DNA from: Mayamaea pseudoterrestris
Lineage: Eukaryota; Bacillariophyta; Bacillariophyceae; Sellaphorales; Sellaphoraceae
Direction: 5' to 3'
Assembly (NCBI GenBank): GCA_027923505.1
Contig: BROI01000012.1
Location: 310,001-374,000, forward strand
Length of the DNA stretch: 64,000 bases
The notes beneath the pieces are model-generated. The model was given only the letters and a program-made list of their open reading frames with translations, did no database searches and was not told where the DNA came from. Positions 10,437-20,625 of the stretch are shown piece after piece. A program made the translations under genes and the position numbers. Within the stretch, counting starts at the first letter, position 1, and each line of letters starts with the position of its first letter.

Positions 10437-10778
10437 GCCACGAACTACGATATGTTGATCGAGGCTCCTTCTCGTCTTCTCTACAGTGAGTATACTGGTG
10501 AGGGATACAGAATGCTGATGAGGTGGTCGTCGGCCATTGTCGACGTTTTTGAATGGATCTTTCGAATAACCCTAATGTGTCAAATCGCTGACACCCAAAC
10601 ATTAGCGATGATCATGCTGTTCCTTGTGGATGAACACGATGCGACACAAGTTTGAATTATTTAGCTCGAGAACGGTTCTGAAACGCCACCATGGCCACCA
10701 TGGCCATCGATCGCCCATCCAATAAGCCATTCAGACGAACGCAGTCGTTTATAACGCAAAAAACATGCTAAAACAACC
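10437..10778. promoter_or_regulatory. Divergent intergenic region between carboxypeptidase and sulfotransferase
   Basis: 342 bp separating two genes that are transcribed away from each other, so it must hold both promoters. It contains a short tandem duplication GCCACCATG-GCCACCATG-GCC near 10685-10705, in which each unit looks like a Kozak context, but neither ATG opens a frame leading to the sulfotransferase. No TATA box stands out. Confidence 0.4.
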
Positions 10779-12054
10779 ATGATCAAAGCAACTGCATCAA
10801 CTCCAAATACATCATCTTCCACTACTAATACTACTCAAACGCAGCATCGACCGACTGGATGGTGCAGCGTCGCCGTTCCCTTGATCCTGCTCGCCGGACT
10901 GGTCCACTTGACTAACGTTACATACTTGCATAGGAAAGGCAATTTGCTGGCGCCATCCAAGACTATCGACACTGCAGCATTTAGTATAAGAGAAGGAAGT
11001 AATGACCACGACGACTATCCCCAGATTGTTTGGCTCATGAGCTTTCCAAACAGTGTGAGTCGTTGCAAGTGCATGCCGAAAGCCTTTCAAATTACATCAC
11101 ACATGGTTTACTCATTACTCTACTCTTTTACAGGGAACATCCTACACAATATCAAACACGGAACATTTAACTGGCAAAACCACTGCCACCAACTACGGCG
11201 TCCCCGAAGTGCACGACGATCCGCCCATGGTCGTACGACCAGACCAAACAGTTAGTCCCTACTGGCACTATAGTGCGCTGCCGAAGCCTGCTCGAACACT
11301 CACCAAGACGCACTGCCGCACCGTTTTGAATTATCGCGACTTTGAGGAGGGCTGTCGCACCATTCAGATCAACAACAGCACCGGACATCCCGAGGAGTAC
11401 CAGTACAACGCTTCACTAGTGACAGCCGCCGTGCACTTGGTGCGACACCCACTCGACAACATTGTCAGTCGCAAGCACCACATGCTGCGCAAGGAAATCA
11501 ACCTTGGTATATTGTCGGCCGAGCAAGCGCAGACGCAGTTTGACGATTCCGCTCAAGGCCTAAACAAATGGTGTAGCTACAAGTTACAAAAAACCAAGAG
11601 TTGGCTGCAATTTCCGCAAAGTAGCTTGGATCATAACGTTGCCAAGCACTTGTCAGACGTGCCTTGCTACGGCGACTTGCTCTACTACATTCAGTGGCAC
11701 AACATGGCAACGAAAACGCTGCACGAATACAAGGTGCCGAGCCACATATTATACTACGAAGACTATGCGAAGAAAAGTTACAATGCCACGGTGCAACGAC
11801 TGTACGATTTCGTGTTTGACGCGCCCGAAACACCACTCAACTGGACGAACCAACTTGCCTTTGAGGACAGCAAAATATATCACGACTACTTTACCGCGGA
11901 GCAGAGACTGGCGGTGGAGCAAGCCGTGCGCAAACTGGCGACTCCGTCGGCGTGGCAAATCTTGCGGCGGTACTATGAAATTGATAATGATGATGACAAC
12001 GCTGCCACCAACGCGACAGTACAAAATGCCGACGCGGAACATGGAGGCGGCTGA
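10779..12054 (+). CDS. Golgi-type membrane-anchored sulfotransferase, two exons
   Basis: Transfers sulfate from PAPS to a carbohydrate or protein acceptor; the acceptor cannot be read from sequence. Exon 1 is 10779-11054, exon 2 11134-12054, with a 79-bp GT-AG intron (GTGAGT...TTTTACAG). Splicing restores the 5'-phosphosulfate-binding loop WLMSFPNS-GTSYT, the defining motif of sulfotransferases. The 3'-phosphate-binding motif is LVRHPLDNIVSRKHH (R...N..SR). Product 398 residues. A single hydrophobic segment at about residues 28-47 (VAVPLILLAGLVHLTNVTYL) after a short Ser/Thr-rich N-terminus makes it a type II membrane protein, as expected for Golgi sulfotransferases. Several NxS/T sites lie in the lumenal part. 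Unspliced reading ends soon after the intron, so the intron is required. Confidence 0.88.
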
Positions 12055-12963
12055 TCGTATTGGCATGTGTCGGTGCGGATCACATGCCAGCGCAAGACAT
12101 GCTCCTTTGGCGTCGCAGCGATGTATATTCATCCGCTAATTCTTGTTCATCACGCGACTATGAATACATGTATTATTACTCTTATAAATGCCATTGCACA
12201 AACTTTCAACAAGTACTGTTGAATGGCATTGCCTCTACCGGTAGAGCCATCCGCATTGACTAGTCGGCTGGTGGCCCGCGTCGATGCATCATAAGACAGG
12301 CTCGTACGTAGCTAGTCTATGCATATAACTGCGATGAAAGCAATCCGCTTCATCGATACAAGCTGGATTCAAGCGCGAATGATGCAGCTTGCCGCCGCCA
12401 TTTTTGAAGCTAAAAGAAGGTTTTTTTTGCTGCCCGTTCATGCTGGCATACGTTCAATACTGGCACAGTGGTCATGACTATATTTCTGAACAACCGAGAC
12501 AACATCCCTGTACATACGTGTTTAATCTCTTTGTTAAAACTCAGTAGAAGGGGATAGAAAAACATTCTTGTCGAGTACTCCTAGCTAAACTTGTTCCGGA
12601 GCCATGTTCGGCAGTTTCACGTTGAAGAATGTCAAACTCGGAGAATGACCAAGAATTGCTGACGCATGCGAGACTCCGAATAGTACAATTGGTGGTTCCG
12701 GGATGCCATGCTTCGGATTTGGCACATCACGGTCATATCACGGGTCTCGATTCGCCGCATCTCCAGCGCTTGGTTCTCTAGCTGCACCCAAACGAATGGA
12801 AGGTGTGTTGCTTGAATCTTGGTTAGTTTAATTGGTAGCTAATGTGATTCAAAGTAATGTCAAGTAGTAAACAAACAATAAAGTTTAGACTGCTATAGAG
12901 CTGATTCGTCGTGAGTTGCTCCTCTGGAGATTATACATTTTTACTTGGCCATAAAACCGGTAG
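12055..12963. other. Convergent intergenic region with a 14-bp palindrome
   Basis: About 0.9 kb between the 3' ends of the sulfotransferase and heat-shock-factor genes. No open frame with coding character. A perfect 14-bp palindrome CTCTACCGGTAGAG lies at 12233-12246; its 10-bp core recurs elsewhere in the window. A T8 run is at about 12421. Otherwise nothing seen. Confidence 0.5.
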
Positions 12964-14023
12964 TTACACCTCTGTCGCAGCATCTTCGTCGCTGTGTTCA
13001 TCATCGTCATCCTCTTCCTCTTCAATGGCGCTATGGTAGTCAGCCTCTTTGTCACCTTCGACCTGATTAGCCTTGCTAGCTTCGGCAACGGCGCTTTCCG
13101 CCGCCATGAGGGCCGCCGCGGCGTGCGTATTGACATCCTGCAGCGTCTTGACTCCCTTGATCTTGACTCGCTTCATCATGGTGCTAAGAATCGGACGTCC
13201 TTGAATGAAGAGTGAGTGAAAGTAGGCGCCCTTGTCAGGTCCTGTAAGAGTAATGAGCGAAAGTAAAGTGTCAGAAGTTCCGCAAAACAATCCAGTCATG
13301 TTCAAACGATGCCAACAAAATATGCGTACCTTCCGTAATGCGCTCCATTTCGTAAAGGTTCAATTGACGTTGAAACGAGCTGAAGCGACTCATGCGAAAG
13401 TATTTCGGCATGACATGCTTGACAAAGTCCCGCGGCTTGTGAATGGCAAAGGCCCGACCGTGCGGCAAAAAGCTGGCAATGAGCGCACCGCCTTCCTGAC
13501 GCTCCAAGTCGGAAAGCAACTGATGCAGCTTTTGAGGAAAGGTTCCGGTTCGTCCCTTGCGTCGGCGATCCGGAGGAAGAGGATACATGGCTGCCTCTTG
13601 TGCTGACGCTGCAACGGCGGCGGACAAGTCTTGGGCGTTGGCAACTTGCTGCTGCTGCTGTTGCAACAGGGCGAGGGCGTCAAAGCCGCCGCCTCCCCCC
13701 ATCATGGGATTGAACATGCTTCCCATTCCCATGCTGCGAGCCAGTGTTAGAGTCTGAAGGTCTTGGAGTTGCTTCTGTTGAATGAGCATTTGGAGACTGC
13801 CTTGAGGAAGACTATTGAGTCCATTCAGAGCGGCAAACTTTTCCATCGCGTGACGCTGCAGCAGAGACTGAAAGAGCGCGTCAGCGCCAGCCGTCCCGGC
13901 TCCATTCGCCACAGGACCGGCATTCGGTAGACCAGTCAAGGGATTGATGCCGCCGAGGCCTCCAAGGAGAGGATTGCCTCCAGCAGAGGCAAGTAGTTGC
14001 GCAAGATCCTGAGGGTTGTTCAT
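12964..14023 (-). CDS. Heat-shock transcription factor (HSF) with N-terminal Gln/Gly region
   Basis: Two exons: 13330-14023 and 12964-13241, with an 88-bp GT-AG intron; splicing restores ERITEG-PDKGAYFHSLFIQGRP, 323 residues. The HSF DNA-binding domain spans about 162-258: FPQKLHQLL, ASFLPHGRAFAIHKPRDFVKH, and the recognition helix region FRMSRFSSFQRQLNLYEMERI, which contains the near-invariant SSFxRQLNxY. As in other diatom HSFs the domain sits away from the N-terminus, after a Leu/Gln/Gly-rich segment (LLQQQQQQVANAQ) that may act as an activation or coiled-coil region, and the tail is acidic (EEEEDDDDEHSDED). It lacks an obvious long HR-A/B coiled coil after the domain. The start at 14023 (MNNPQDLAQ) is preferred; an in-frame Met at 14140 would add 39 residues without domain character. 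A heat-shock-element-like site lies upstream. Confidence 0.93.
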
Positions 14024-14194
14024 GGTCAGTCGAATGATGATGATTGCCGGGCGAGAACGAAGGTCTGCTGGAACCGAACGATTTGTGTGAAAAAGTTCTG
14101 GCGTCAACGCTCCGGTGCCAAACGATCTTGGACCGACCAACTTCCGCGAACCGGGAAGGCTTCGGAGGAACGAGATTTAACGGAAGATAGTGCC

Positions 14195-14212
14195 TTCTTT
14201 GAAGTTCGAGAA
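14195..14212. promoter_or_regulatory. Heat-shock-element-like sequence upstream of HSF gene
   Basis: TTCTTTGAAGTTCGAGAA, 172-189 bp upstream of the HSF start codon. TTC at 14195, TTC at 14205 and GAA at 14210 fit the 5-bp spacing of nTTCnnGAAn units; the intervening GAA is one base out of register. The innermost pair TTCGAGAA is an exact inverted unit. This suggests autoregulation or stress control of the HSF gene, by inference from sequence only. Confidence 0.45.
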
Positions 14213-14224
14213 GGCTTATGTACA

Positions 14225-14956
14225 ACCATTCAGTGAGCTTGCCACGCGCTCTATGACTTGTGTGCTCCAGATAAGCCTAAATGACTCTTTGACGCCTAAA
14301 AACCCCATCTTCCCATCCGGTATTCGGTGCAATTGCTTCGCTTCGCCAAGGAACAATGCCGAATCGAATCTTCAGACGCCGAAGAAACATGATTCGTCAA
14401 GCAAGGTTGAATGACCAAGACGTGGAACGAGCAACCGGGATAGTTTGACGTCACGGCATCTGCGTTCAATGCGGCCCGGCGAAGCTTGCATCGTCAACGT
14501 GATGTACGATTACTGGTTGTATAACGCACGACGGGTCACTCTTGTTCTCGAGCTAATCATCGCACTTGCTTTACCAAGTCACTCTACCATGATGTAGGAT
14601 GGCCGGACATACTATGACGGGATGACGATGGACGACAACGCCAGTATCAAGTACAAGATGTATGATGCTGGATGTTTCAAATGGGAGATTACGACTACCG
14701 GTAGGTAGATTCGTCGCTACTTACAGTACGATACTAAAGCTAACTGGAATATTACATTCGGTCGTTTCGATGGAGCGAATATATATTTAACTACTCACTA
14801 GTCTCGCAGTCAACGTACAAGACTGTACAGTCTGTGTGATTCAAGCATATATCGCGCCACATCTAACAAAGCCGTCGGAAAGGGCAATGCAATGTGGCAT
14901 CAATCATAGGCTCGTCACTGAAAAGTCGGAAAAACGCATCCATCATGCCACCAATT
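14225..14956. other. Intergenic region between HSF and MZM1-like gene
   Basis: About 730 bp lying 5' of the HSF gene and 3' of the LYR-protein gene. No coding frame seen. Contains the CRE-type palindrome noted separately and a second copy of the CTACCGGTAG palindrome at 14695-14704. Confidence 0.4.
14446..14453. promoter_or_regulatory. TGACGTCA palindrome (CRE/bZIP site)
   Basis: A perfect 8-bp cAMP-response-element palindrome about 420 bp upstream of the HSF start. Such sites bind bZIP factors, including diatom aureochromes and bZIPs. One 8-mer can occur by chance about once per 64 kb, so support is weak. Confidence 0.25.
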
Positions 14957-15474
14957 CTAATTGCTAGCACTTCCTTTCGTGCTAGTCACTTTGACTTCCT
15001 CTGGCTCGGTTAGCTGTTGAACCGTCGCGCTAGTAATTGGTTCCAGCACTGGCAAAAGTTGGCCTTCGACATGCTGCGGTTGCACCTTTACCTCTGAAAT
15101 AAGGAAACCATGGTGATGAGCATACAAAAAGACATTATGCAATACTATTGATTCTTCGTCCTGCTTGTGCGTAGTTCATTGCTCTCGTCCATTGACGAAC
15201 CACATTGTGTATACTCACCATAATGCCCCGTATTATCATTCAACTGTCCTTGCACAATACCATGTTTCATCATGTCTTCCGCCTCATCAATCATGAGTAG
15301 CAGCATGTCGAGTTGCGAAACTGGCGCTTGTCGTTGCTTGACAAACTCTTGCTTGATGGCCTTGCGGCTCTCCTGCAAGGCAACCGTGTCATTTTGAAAG
15401 AGGATTTTGCGGGCGCGAAATAGTCGTCGGTAGCCGGAAAATACGCGAGAACGAGCTACTGCTGATGCTGACAT
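14957..15474 (-). CDS. LYR-motif complex III assembly factor, MZM1/LYRM7-like
   Basis: Small mitochondrial chaperone family that stabilises the Rieske iron-sulfur protein before its insertion into the bc1 complex. Exon 1 is 15219-15474 and exon 2 14957-15093, with a 125-bp GT-AG intron; the junction gives GHY-EVKVQPQHVEG. Product 130 residues. The N-terminal segment GYRRLFRARKILFQND has the LYR-type Y-R-R triplet followed by F-R-A and F-x-N-D; the pattern KAIKQEF...V..A.DMMKHGIVQGQLN matches the second half of MZM1 (conserved H..VQG). An upstream in-frame Met at 15501 would add nine residues; the Met at 15474 (MSASAVARSRVFSG) places the LYR helix at the usual distance from the N-terminus. The C-terminal LPVLEPITSA... 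extension is divergent. Confidence 0.75.
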
Positions 15475-15968
15475 TTTGTTTGTAACGAAATGATTCACCA
15501 ACGCACAATCAAAAACGCTCTTTCTCCATGGTCGTTTGTCGGAAACGGAGTTGCGTGGTCAACGTTCGCCTTCCGACACAATGGTCATGTCTCACCGTTA
15601 CGACTCCGTTGTCTTCCGCGGAGCATCCCGCATGACCTCAGATCTGACGTACGCCGTTCGGGCCAGAAACAAGAAACTGACGTGAGCGTATCAACATGTT
15701 TCATGAATACTAAAACTCAACCTGGCACTACACTCGGAACGTATACAGATTCCGCGCCTGCTTGTGCACCCTGACGGACAATCGTCAGCGGTTTCCGTTT
15801 CCCACCTGTCCGGCGAACGCGGGGCGAAAAAAGTGCAATGGACAGTTCAAGTGACTGGACAGCGCACGCAACAATTTTCTCCCGCGTGCGGAGCCAAGAC
15901 GCTAGCGCCGCATAAAAAAAGCAACTCCAACCGCATAGACAGCGATAGCAATACACTGTAACACCAAT

Positions 15969-16949
15969 ATGGAACCTCCTGTAGTATCTACTCCATCACC
16001 ATCCGTCGACCATGAACTCGCCGCGCTCGTTTCCAAGCTCGCAGACATGGGATTCACCGAATCCAAAGCCCTCGAGGCTCTGACCGTTTGCTCGGGCGAC
16101 GTGAACGCCGCCGCCTCCTACCTAATTTCCACGGCGGTCCAGGCCGCTCCCTTTGCGCACGCCGCGGCCATGTCCAACGCGAGCGTACTGCCGCTGCCGT
16201 CGGCGTCGCCGAGTGATCCAATCTTGATTCAGGGACCCATTTCGCAGTACTCGATTGAGAATGGACGATCGGCGTGCACGTGCATTGCACTCACGGCCGC
16301 GCACAAGTATTTGGCGAAACCAAGTCTTGATAAACTGACGCCTGTATTTTTGCATGAAATGGTGGTGAGTGGTGTGTCTACGTATCTGTTGCTGCTGCAG
16401 GCCAGCATGGTGCCTGGTATTGCTGGCGGAGCCGATACCATTCCCATTGGCGATGACGCCGTGGAACACTTTTCCGCCGAGCAAGTCATGACGACGAACA
16501 CTGGCACCATTCAGGATCCGACGCGACTATTCTCCTGCATGCGACAGATTGGTCCAGTGCGTCAAGGTGTGTTGAACAAGGACGTGCTTGATGCGATTGG
16601 CTTGCCGAGCATGCTGCATGACTGCTGGACGGATGGACAGTGCGACGAGGATGTTTGGACGGCGGTCGTTGTCACCAAGACTCCGGAAACGCTACTGGTG
16701 TTATTGCCGCCGCTGTCCATGCCGGAGGAGGACCAACGGTTTATTCTCATTGACTCGCATCCGCGTCCCAACTTGGTGTCGTGGGCGACGAAACCACCGA
16801 CCCAAGCGTACGCTCGCATTCACACGTCACTCGAAGACTTGGTGCTGGCGCTCACGGCCATTTTACCCATTACGCATTTGGAAGACTCCATGATTAACGT
16901 CTTGTACAACTCCTTTGACTTGTACGTGATTCAGCATGATCAAACATGA
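15969..16949 (+). CDS. UBA-domain protein with putative cysteine-protease-like domain (candidate deubiquitinase)
   Basis: 326 residues, single exon. Residues 13-56 form a UBA domain (LVSKLADMGFTESKALEALTVCSGDVNAAASYLIS, with the MGF loop), which binds ubiquitin. After an Ala/Pro linker, residues 94-326 contain SIENGRSACTCIALTAAHKYL, in which Cys103 or Cys105 would sit at the start of a helix as in papain-fold proteases, and FILIDSHPRPN, giving Asp262-Ser-His264 in a strand as in the D-x-H of herpesvirus tegument-type ubiquitin proteases. The combination of a ubiquitin-binding domain, a helix-capping Cys and a late DSH suggests a ubiquitin-specific thiol protease. This function is inference; I do not recognise the domain by name. 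Convergent with the small membrane-protein gene. Confidence 0.7.
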   Translation: MEPPVVSTPSPSVDHELAALVSKLADMGFTESKALEALTVCSGDVNAAASYLISTAVQAAPFAHAAAMSNASVLPLPSASPSDPILIQGPISQYSIENGRSACTCIALTAAHKYLAKPSLDKLTPVFLHEMVVSGVSTYLLLLQASMVPGIAGGADTIPIGDDAVEHFSAEQVMTTNTGTIQDPTRLFSCMRQIGPVRQGVLNKDVLDAIGLPSMLHDCWTDGQCDEDVWTAVVVTKTPETLLVLLPPLSMPEEDQRFILIDSHPRPNLVSWATKPPTQAYARIHTSLEDLVLALTAILPITHLEDSMINVLYNSFDLYVIQHDQT

Positions 16950-17608
16950 CACGAGGCCTTGGAGTCGCTGTACAAGGGGTTTGGATTGCTGTCGCCCTTT
17001 CACGTTCATCTGTAACGAACGTGAATGCATAGATTTTATCCATCCAGCCCTTTTTTCCATTATATAATAATAATAATAATAATAGTATATTCAAAACTTG
17101 ATTTGCTACCACTATCTCACATTGTATATGTATGTATGCCTACCCGGTAGGTAGCAAGCTTACTCGTTTGTCAACTCGTCAGTGGGTCATCGGTGCATTT
17201 ACTCAGGCCTTCAAGCCTCATTGTTCCCTTTCTCGGGAAGAACCCAACAACGGTTGTCTTTTTGCACTCGCTTCTCGTTCAAGGACATTCAATGCACATC
17301 GCCATGATGAGACTATGAAGGGCGTGGGAGTCAAGACGCTGCAACAGCCCGCTATGGCATGCTGCTGCTGCCGCGGCGCCCATGGCGCTGCCAATGACAA
17401 TGGACCAAGCGGCATGGAAGCTGCAAGCACAGTAAACATTTTGGCGACGAGAACCTGACTAGCATAAGTATAGTGCAGCTAAGATTTTAAATGCAATTGT
17501 TATAATACTGATGCAGACACACTTGACAAACAGGAGGGAATGGCTTTAACAAGGCAGCAAACGTTTCCGCTCGACGCCAAGCCAAGCTCACTGTTCGTGT
17601 CGTTGCGC
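16950..17608. other. Convergent intergenic region with (TAA)n microsatellite
   Basis: About 660 bp between two convergent genes. Holds an ATA/TAA trinucleotide run of about seven units near 17063-17085 and an imperfect copy of the CTACCGGTAG palindrome with one extra C (CCTACCCGGTAGG, 17139-17151). No gene seen. Confidence 0.5.
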
Positions 17609-18200
17609 TTAAACGTTCAGCGGCTCGCGCTCTCGGGAAGTGCCACGGTCCGTCTTGCTGAATTCCAAAACGAGAAAGGTCCACGCCAAAAAGACCCAGG
17701 CCGGCAAGACGTACAGCTGCGGCAGCAAGTGACAATGCTGCATCTCGGGTTGCACGTTCCACGCCGCCAAGCTGTTCGCCAGCAAAAACAGAAACACCAT
17801 GGTCGTGTTTTTAATGGTCATGCCTCCCACGTCGGCATACAAGAGAAATCCAATGACGAAAATGTGGAGCATGCGGCTCATGGCCACGTACATTTCCTCC
17901 GACGACTCCTTCTTGTGCATGTTGCTCGCATGCATCAAGCAGCCACCGCCCTGGCTAAAGGGGTAGAGAACCGACCACGCGCTCGAAAGGATTCCGGCCC
18001 AAATAAACGTGTAAAAGAGAATGAGGGAAAGCTTGCCGTAGGTTGTTTGCATGTCGTCCCATGCGTGTTGGACGTGAGGTACTGATGTTGCGAATGTAAT
18101 AGAAGAATCGAGATTGCAAAATATCAGTCTTTCAAGTATCGTCAATAAGCAAGCAGCAATGCTTCGCGTCTCGCCCCGACTTACATGGATTCCACTGCAT
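17609..18200 (-). CDS. Small multi-pass membrane protein, unknown function
   Basis: A very short first exon (18185-18200, ATGCAGTGGAATCCAT) joined over a 103-bp GT-AG intron to exon 2 (17609-18081), giving 162 residues beginning MQWNPLPHVQHAWDDMQTTY. About four hydrophobic helices follow: KLSLILFYTFIWAGILSSAW, MSRMLHIFVIGFLLYADVGG, TTMVFLFLLANSLAAW and LLPQLYVLPAWVFLAWTFLVL. The C-terminus is polar and basic (SKTDRGTSREREPLNV). An in-frame upstream Met at 18332 would add 44 residues; the downstream start is preferred because the protein then starts soluble and enters the membrane after about 20 residues. The frame also reads through the intron as far as 18235, but that skips a plain splice pair. 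No family recognised. Confidence 0.6.
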
Positions 18201-18625
18201 GATGGCTTGGAAGGATGAGGAGACGACAAAGGCAAGGATTGCAGCAGCGTTTTGTGACTGACACTTGCTTAGCTTAGCAGCGATCGATGCGAAGCTTGTG
18301 GCTTGATAGAGTCGACACCTTGCTTCACGCAATGATCAGAAGCAATCAGCCCCTATTTGAAGCTTTCCATGGAACAGTTGCGTTGTGATCAACAAAGAGC
18401 GAAGCAAGAAGTGGGGTTCGCTTTCAACGATTTTGTGGCGAACGACTCGCCCGGCGCTTGGCGCGCAAGCCAAGCTTCATGCAACGACATGTCGCACCAT
18501 GACGCGAATCCAGCCGCAACCGCCGCATCAAAAACACATTGCTTGCTTCGCAAGTCAAAAGTAAATGGAACCCGACAAGCTTCTCCTACGAGCCTATCGT
18601 ACTTCTCCAAACGCCAAAAGGAAAC

Positions 18626-18669
18626 ATGCCTGTCTCTACTCGCCGTGGCGGTGCTCCAGAGACAGAAAC

Positions 18670-18712
<43 letters not shown>

Positions 18713-20498
18713 CACGAACATGATGGCTTGTCCTCCTCCGAAGACGAGGACGACGAACCGCTGGCGACGCAAAAGCCAGAAACCTTTGATGAGCCAAAAG
18801 CAATGGAGCAAGACGAGATGGAAACGACGGAGGAGGTCGAGGTCGTGATTGCGACGAAAACAATTGTCACGCAGCAGCTGCGAGAGTTGCCGCCCGACAG
18901 TGACAGCGACGACGAAATGGAGCAGCAGCAGCAAAAGGAGTCAAACACACAAAGACAATCAGCGACCAAGAATCTTTCCAAGAAACGCGTTCAGTTGCAG
19001 TTCGCCAAGCCTCCGTCGGCCGAAGCCTTGTTGAACGTGCAAGACTTGGCCGACTATTGGATTGAGCATATTTTCAACGAGCCGGAGCAAAGCGAAAAGC
19101 ACTACACTAACCTGAAATACTTTTACGGCTTGGCGGCGTCCACCAATTCCGATGACATGAACTTTGGTCGCTTGCACTGTCGAACCGTCATGGCGGAGCT
19201 CGTCAAGACTGTCTTTCACGCGCCGCTCCATACGTGGGATCGCGATACGTGGAACGATGCGATATACGAGGAGATTTGCACCATTCAAAAGAAGTTGATG
19301 CGCTCGGATGCCACAGCCGTCTTTGGATTTGATACAAACAATATAGAAAATTTGGAAGATGCCACGACGAATCCAGCGCATTTGCCCGAAACGTTGCGCG
19401 TGCGCATCCAAAAGCTTTTGGTGATTGTGCAGCTGCACATGGCGATTGCGCCGATTCGTCAAGTGTTGGAGGAGGCGATTGACCAGCAAGTGCAGCCAAA
19501 CATTAGATCAGACGTGCTAAAGGATATTGTGTAAGTCGACTTGGCGGTGTGAATATTGCGTTTAAATATGTACGAGTTTAGTGTTTGACTGATGCGATGA
19601 TGCTATATTTTTTAGAGCGTACCTCGAGGAGGCGGAATTTTGTGACGTTCCCTGCCTCGAATTACTTGGCCAAATGTGGCGCATTGATGGGGAACACGAG
19701 AGTGAGGGTGACGGCGACGATGACAATGTCTACAAGCTCGCTGATATCAAAAGTATCGGCAAGATTTTGCGTAACGAAGACGCGTTCAATCTCGAACTGC
19801 TCAAGGAAGGAATTCTCAAACTGATTCGTCGTTTGGATCACACCGTCTACGGTGACGAGCCATCGATATTGGCGGCGAAAAAGTACCGCTACGATCCTGG
19901 TGCAGTGCGGCGCGAACGCAAGCGACTTCAAGAAGCAGTTGCGCTGGCGCAACTGGATCGTGAACGCAAAAAGCTCAAAAACAATGGACCGGACCCACTA
20001 TCTGCTGCGTTGGAAAAGTCCAAGAATGTGGGCGGTCGTCATGAACGCGAAAATGTCGACGAGACGGACCAGCTCACACAAGGCCAGCGTTTGGAGTCTC
20101 CCATGCGGTCGTCGCACGAGAAGCAGCCACAGTTAGTTGTTAATCGGATTGCTGGTGACGACGTTGGTTTCATGGAGGACAGTGAGGAAGAAGATCCGGA
20201 GAGACGAGGGGTGCGCTCGCTCGTACTGCCCAGTCCTCGCCGACAACGAACCCGCGGCATGCTGCAAAAGCAAACGTACGAAGCTGACGAAGGCATATTC
20301 GACGAGAATGGCAAGGTCAAGCATCGGCGAGCGTGGACAAATGCGGAAGACGCTGCGCTCCTGCATGGAGTCAAGGAGAAGGGACTGGTCGGCAGGTGGA
20401 GGCAAATCAAGGACATGTATCCAGACATACTTCACAATCGCCAGACGGTTCAGATCAAGGATCGTTATCGCACGCTTCTCGCCAGGGGTGAAATTTAA
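18626..20498 (+). CDS. Telobox-type Myb protein, TRF-like telomere-repeat-binding factor candidate
   Basis: Two exons: 18626-19530 and 19616-20498, with an 85-bp GT-AG intron; the junction reads LKDIV-AYLEEAEF. Product 595 residues. Residues 13-28 form a poly-Gln tract (CAG repeat, 18672-18710). The middle (about 130-430) is helical (LADYWIEHIFNEPEQSEKHYTNLKYFYGLA..., ILRNEDAFNLELLKEGILKLIRRL) and might be a TRF-homology-like dimerisation region. The last 57 residues are a single Myb repeat: RRAWTNAEDAALLHGVKEKG, GRWRQIKDMYPDIL, RQTVQIKDRYRTL. VQIKDRYRTL corresponds to the telobox helix VDLKDKWRNL that reads TTAGGG-type repeats, with D-to-Q, L-to-I and W-to-Y changes. C-terminal placement of one Myb repeat is as in TRF1/TRF2 and plant TRFL proteins. 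An upstream in-frame Met at 18539 is possible. Confidence 0.75.
18672..18710 (+). repeat. CAG microsatellite encoding poly-Gln
   Basis: Thirteen uninterrupted CAG triplets inside the TRF-like gene, coding a glutamine tract followed by His-His. An uninterrupted triplet run of this length is expected to vary between strains. Confidence 0.9.
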
Positions 20499-20625
20499 GG
20501 TATTGGTAACGACTGCATCTATTACGTTTGACTAGGTATAAGCATAGTAAATGATAATTTTCTGTTCGTCATATTCAACCAAGCAATGGTAACGAACTGA
20601 GCAATTGCAGATTTAAAAAGTAATC

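Noticed and set aside
14957-15142. A separate 61-residue gene
   Set aside because: It is the second exon of the MZM1-like gene; its frame joins exactly across a GT-AG intron.
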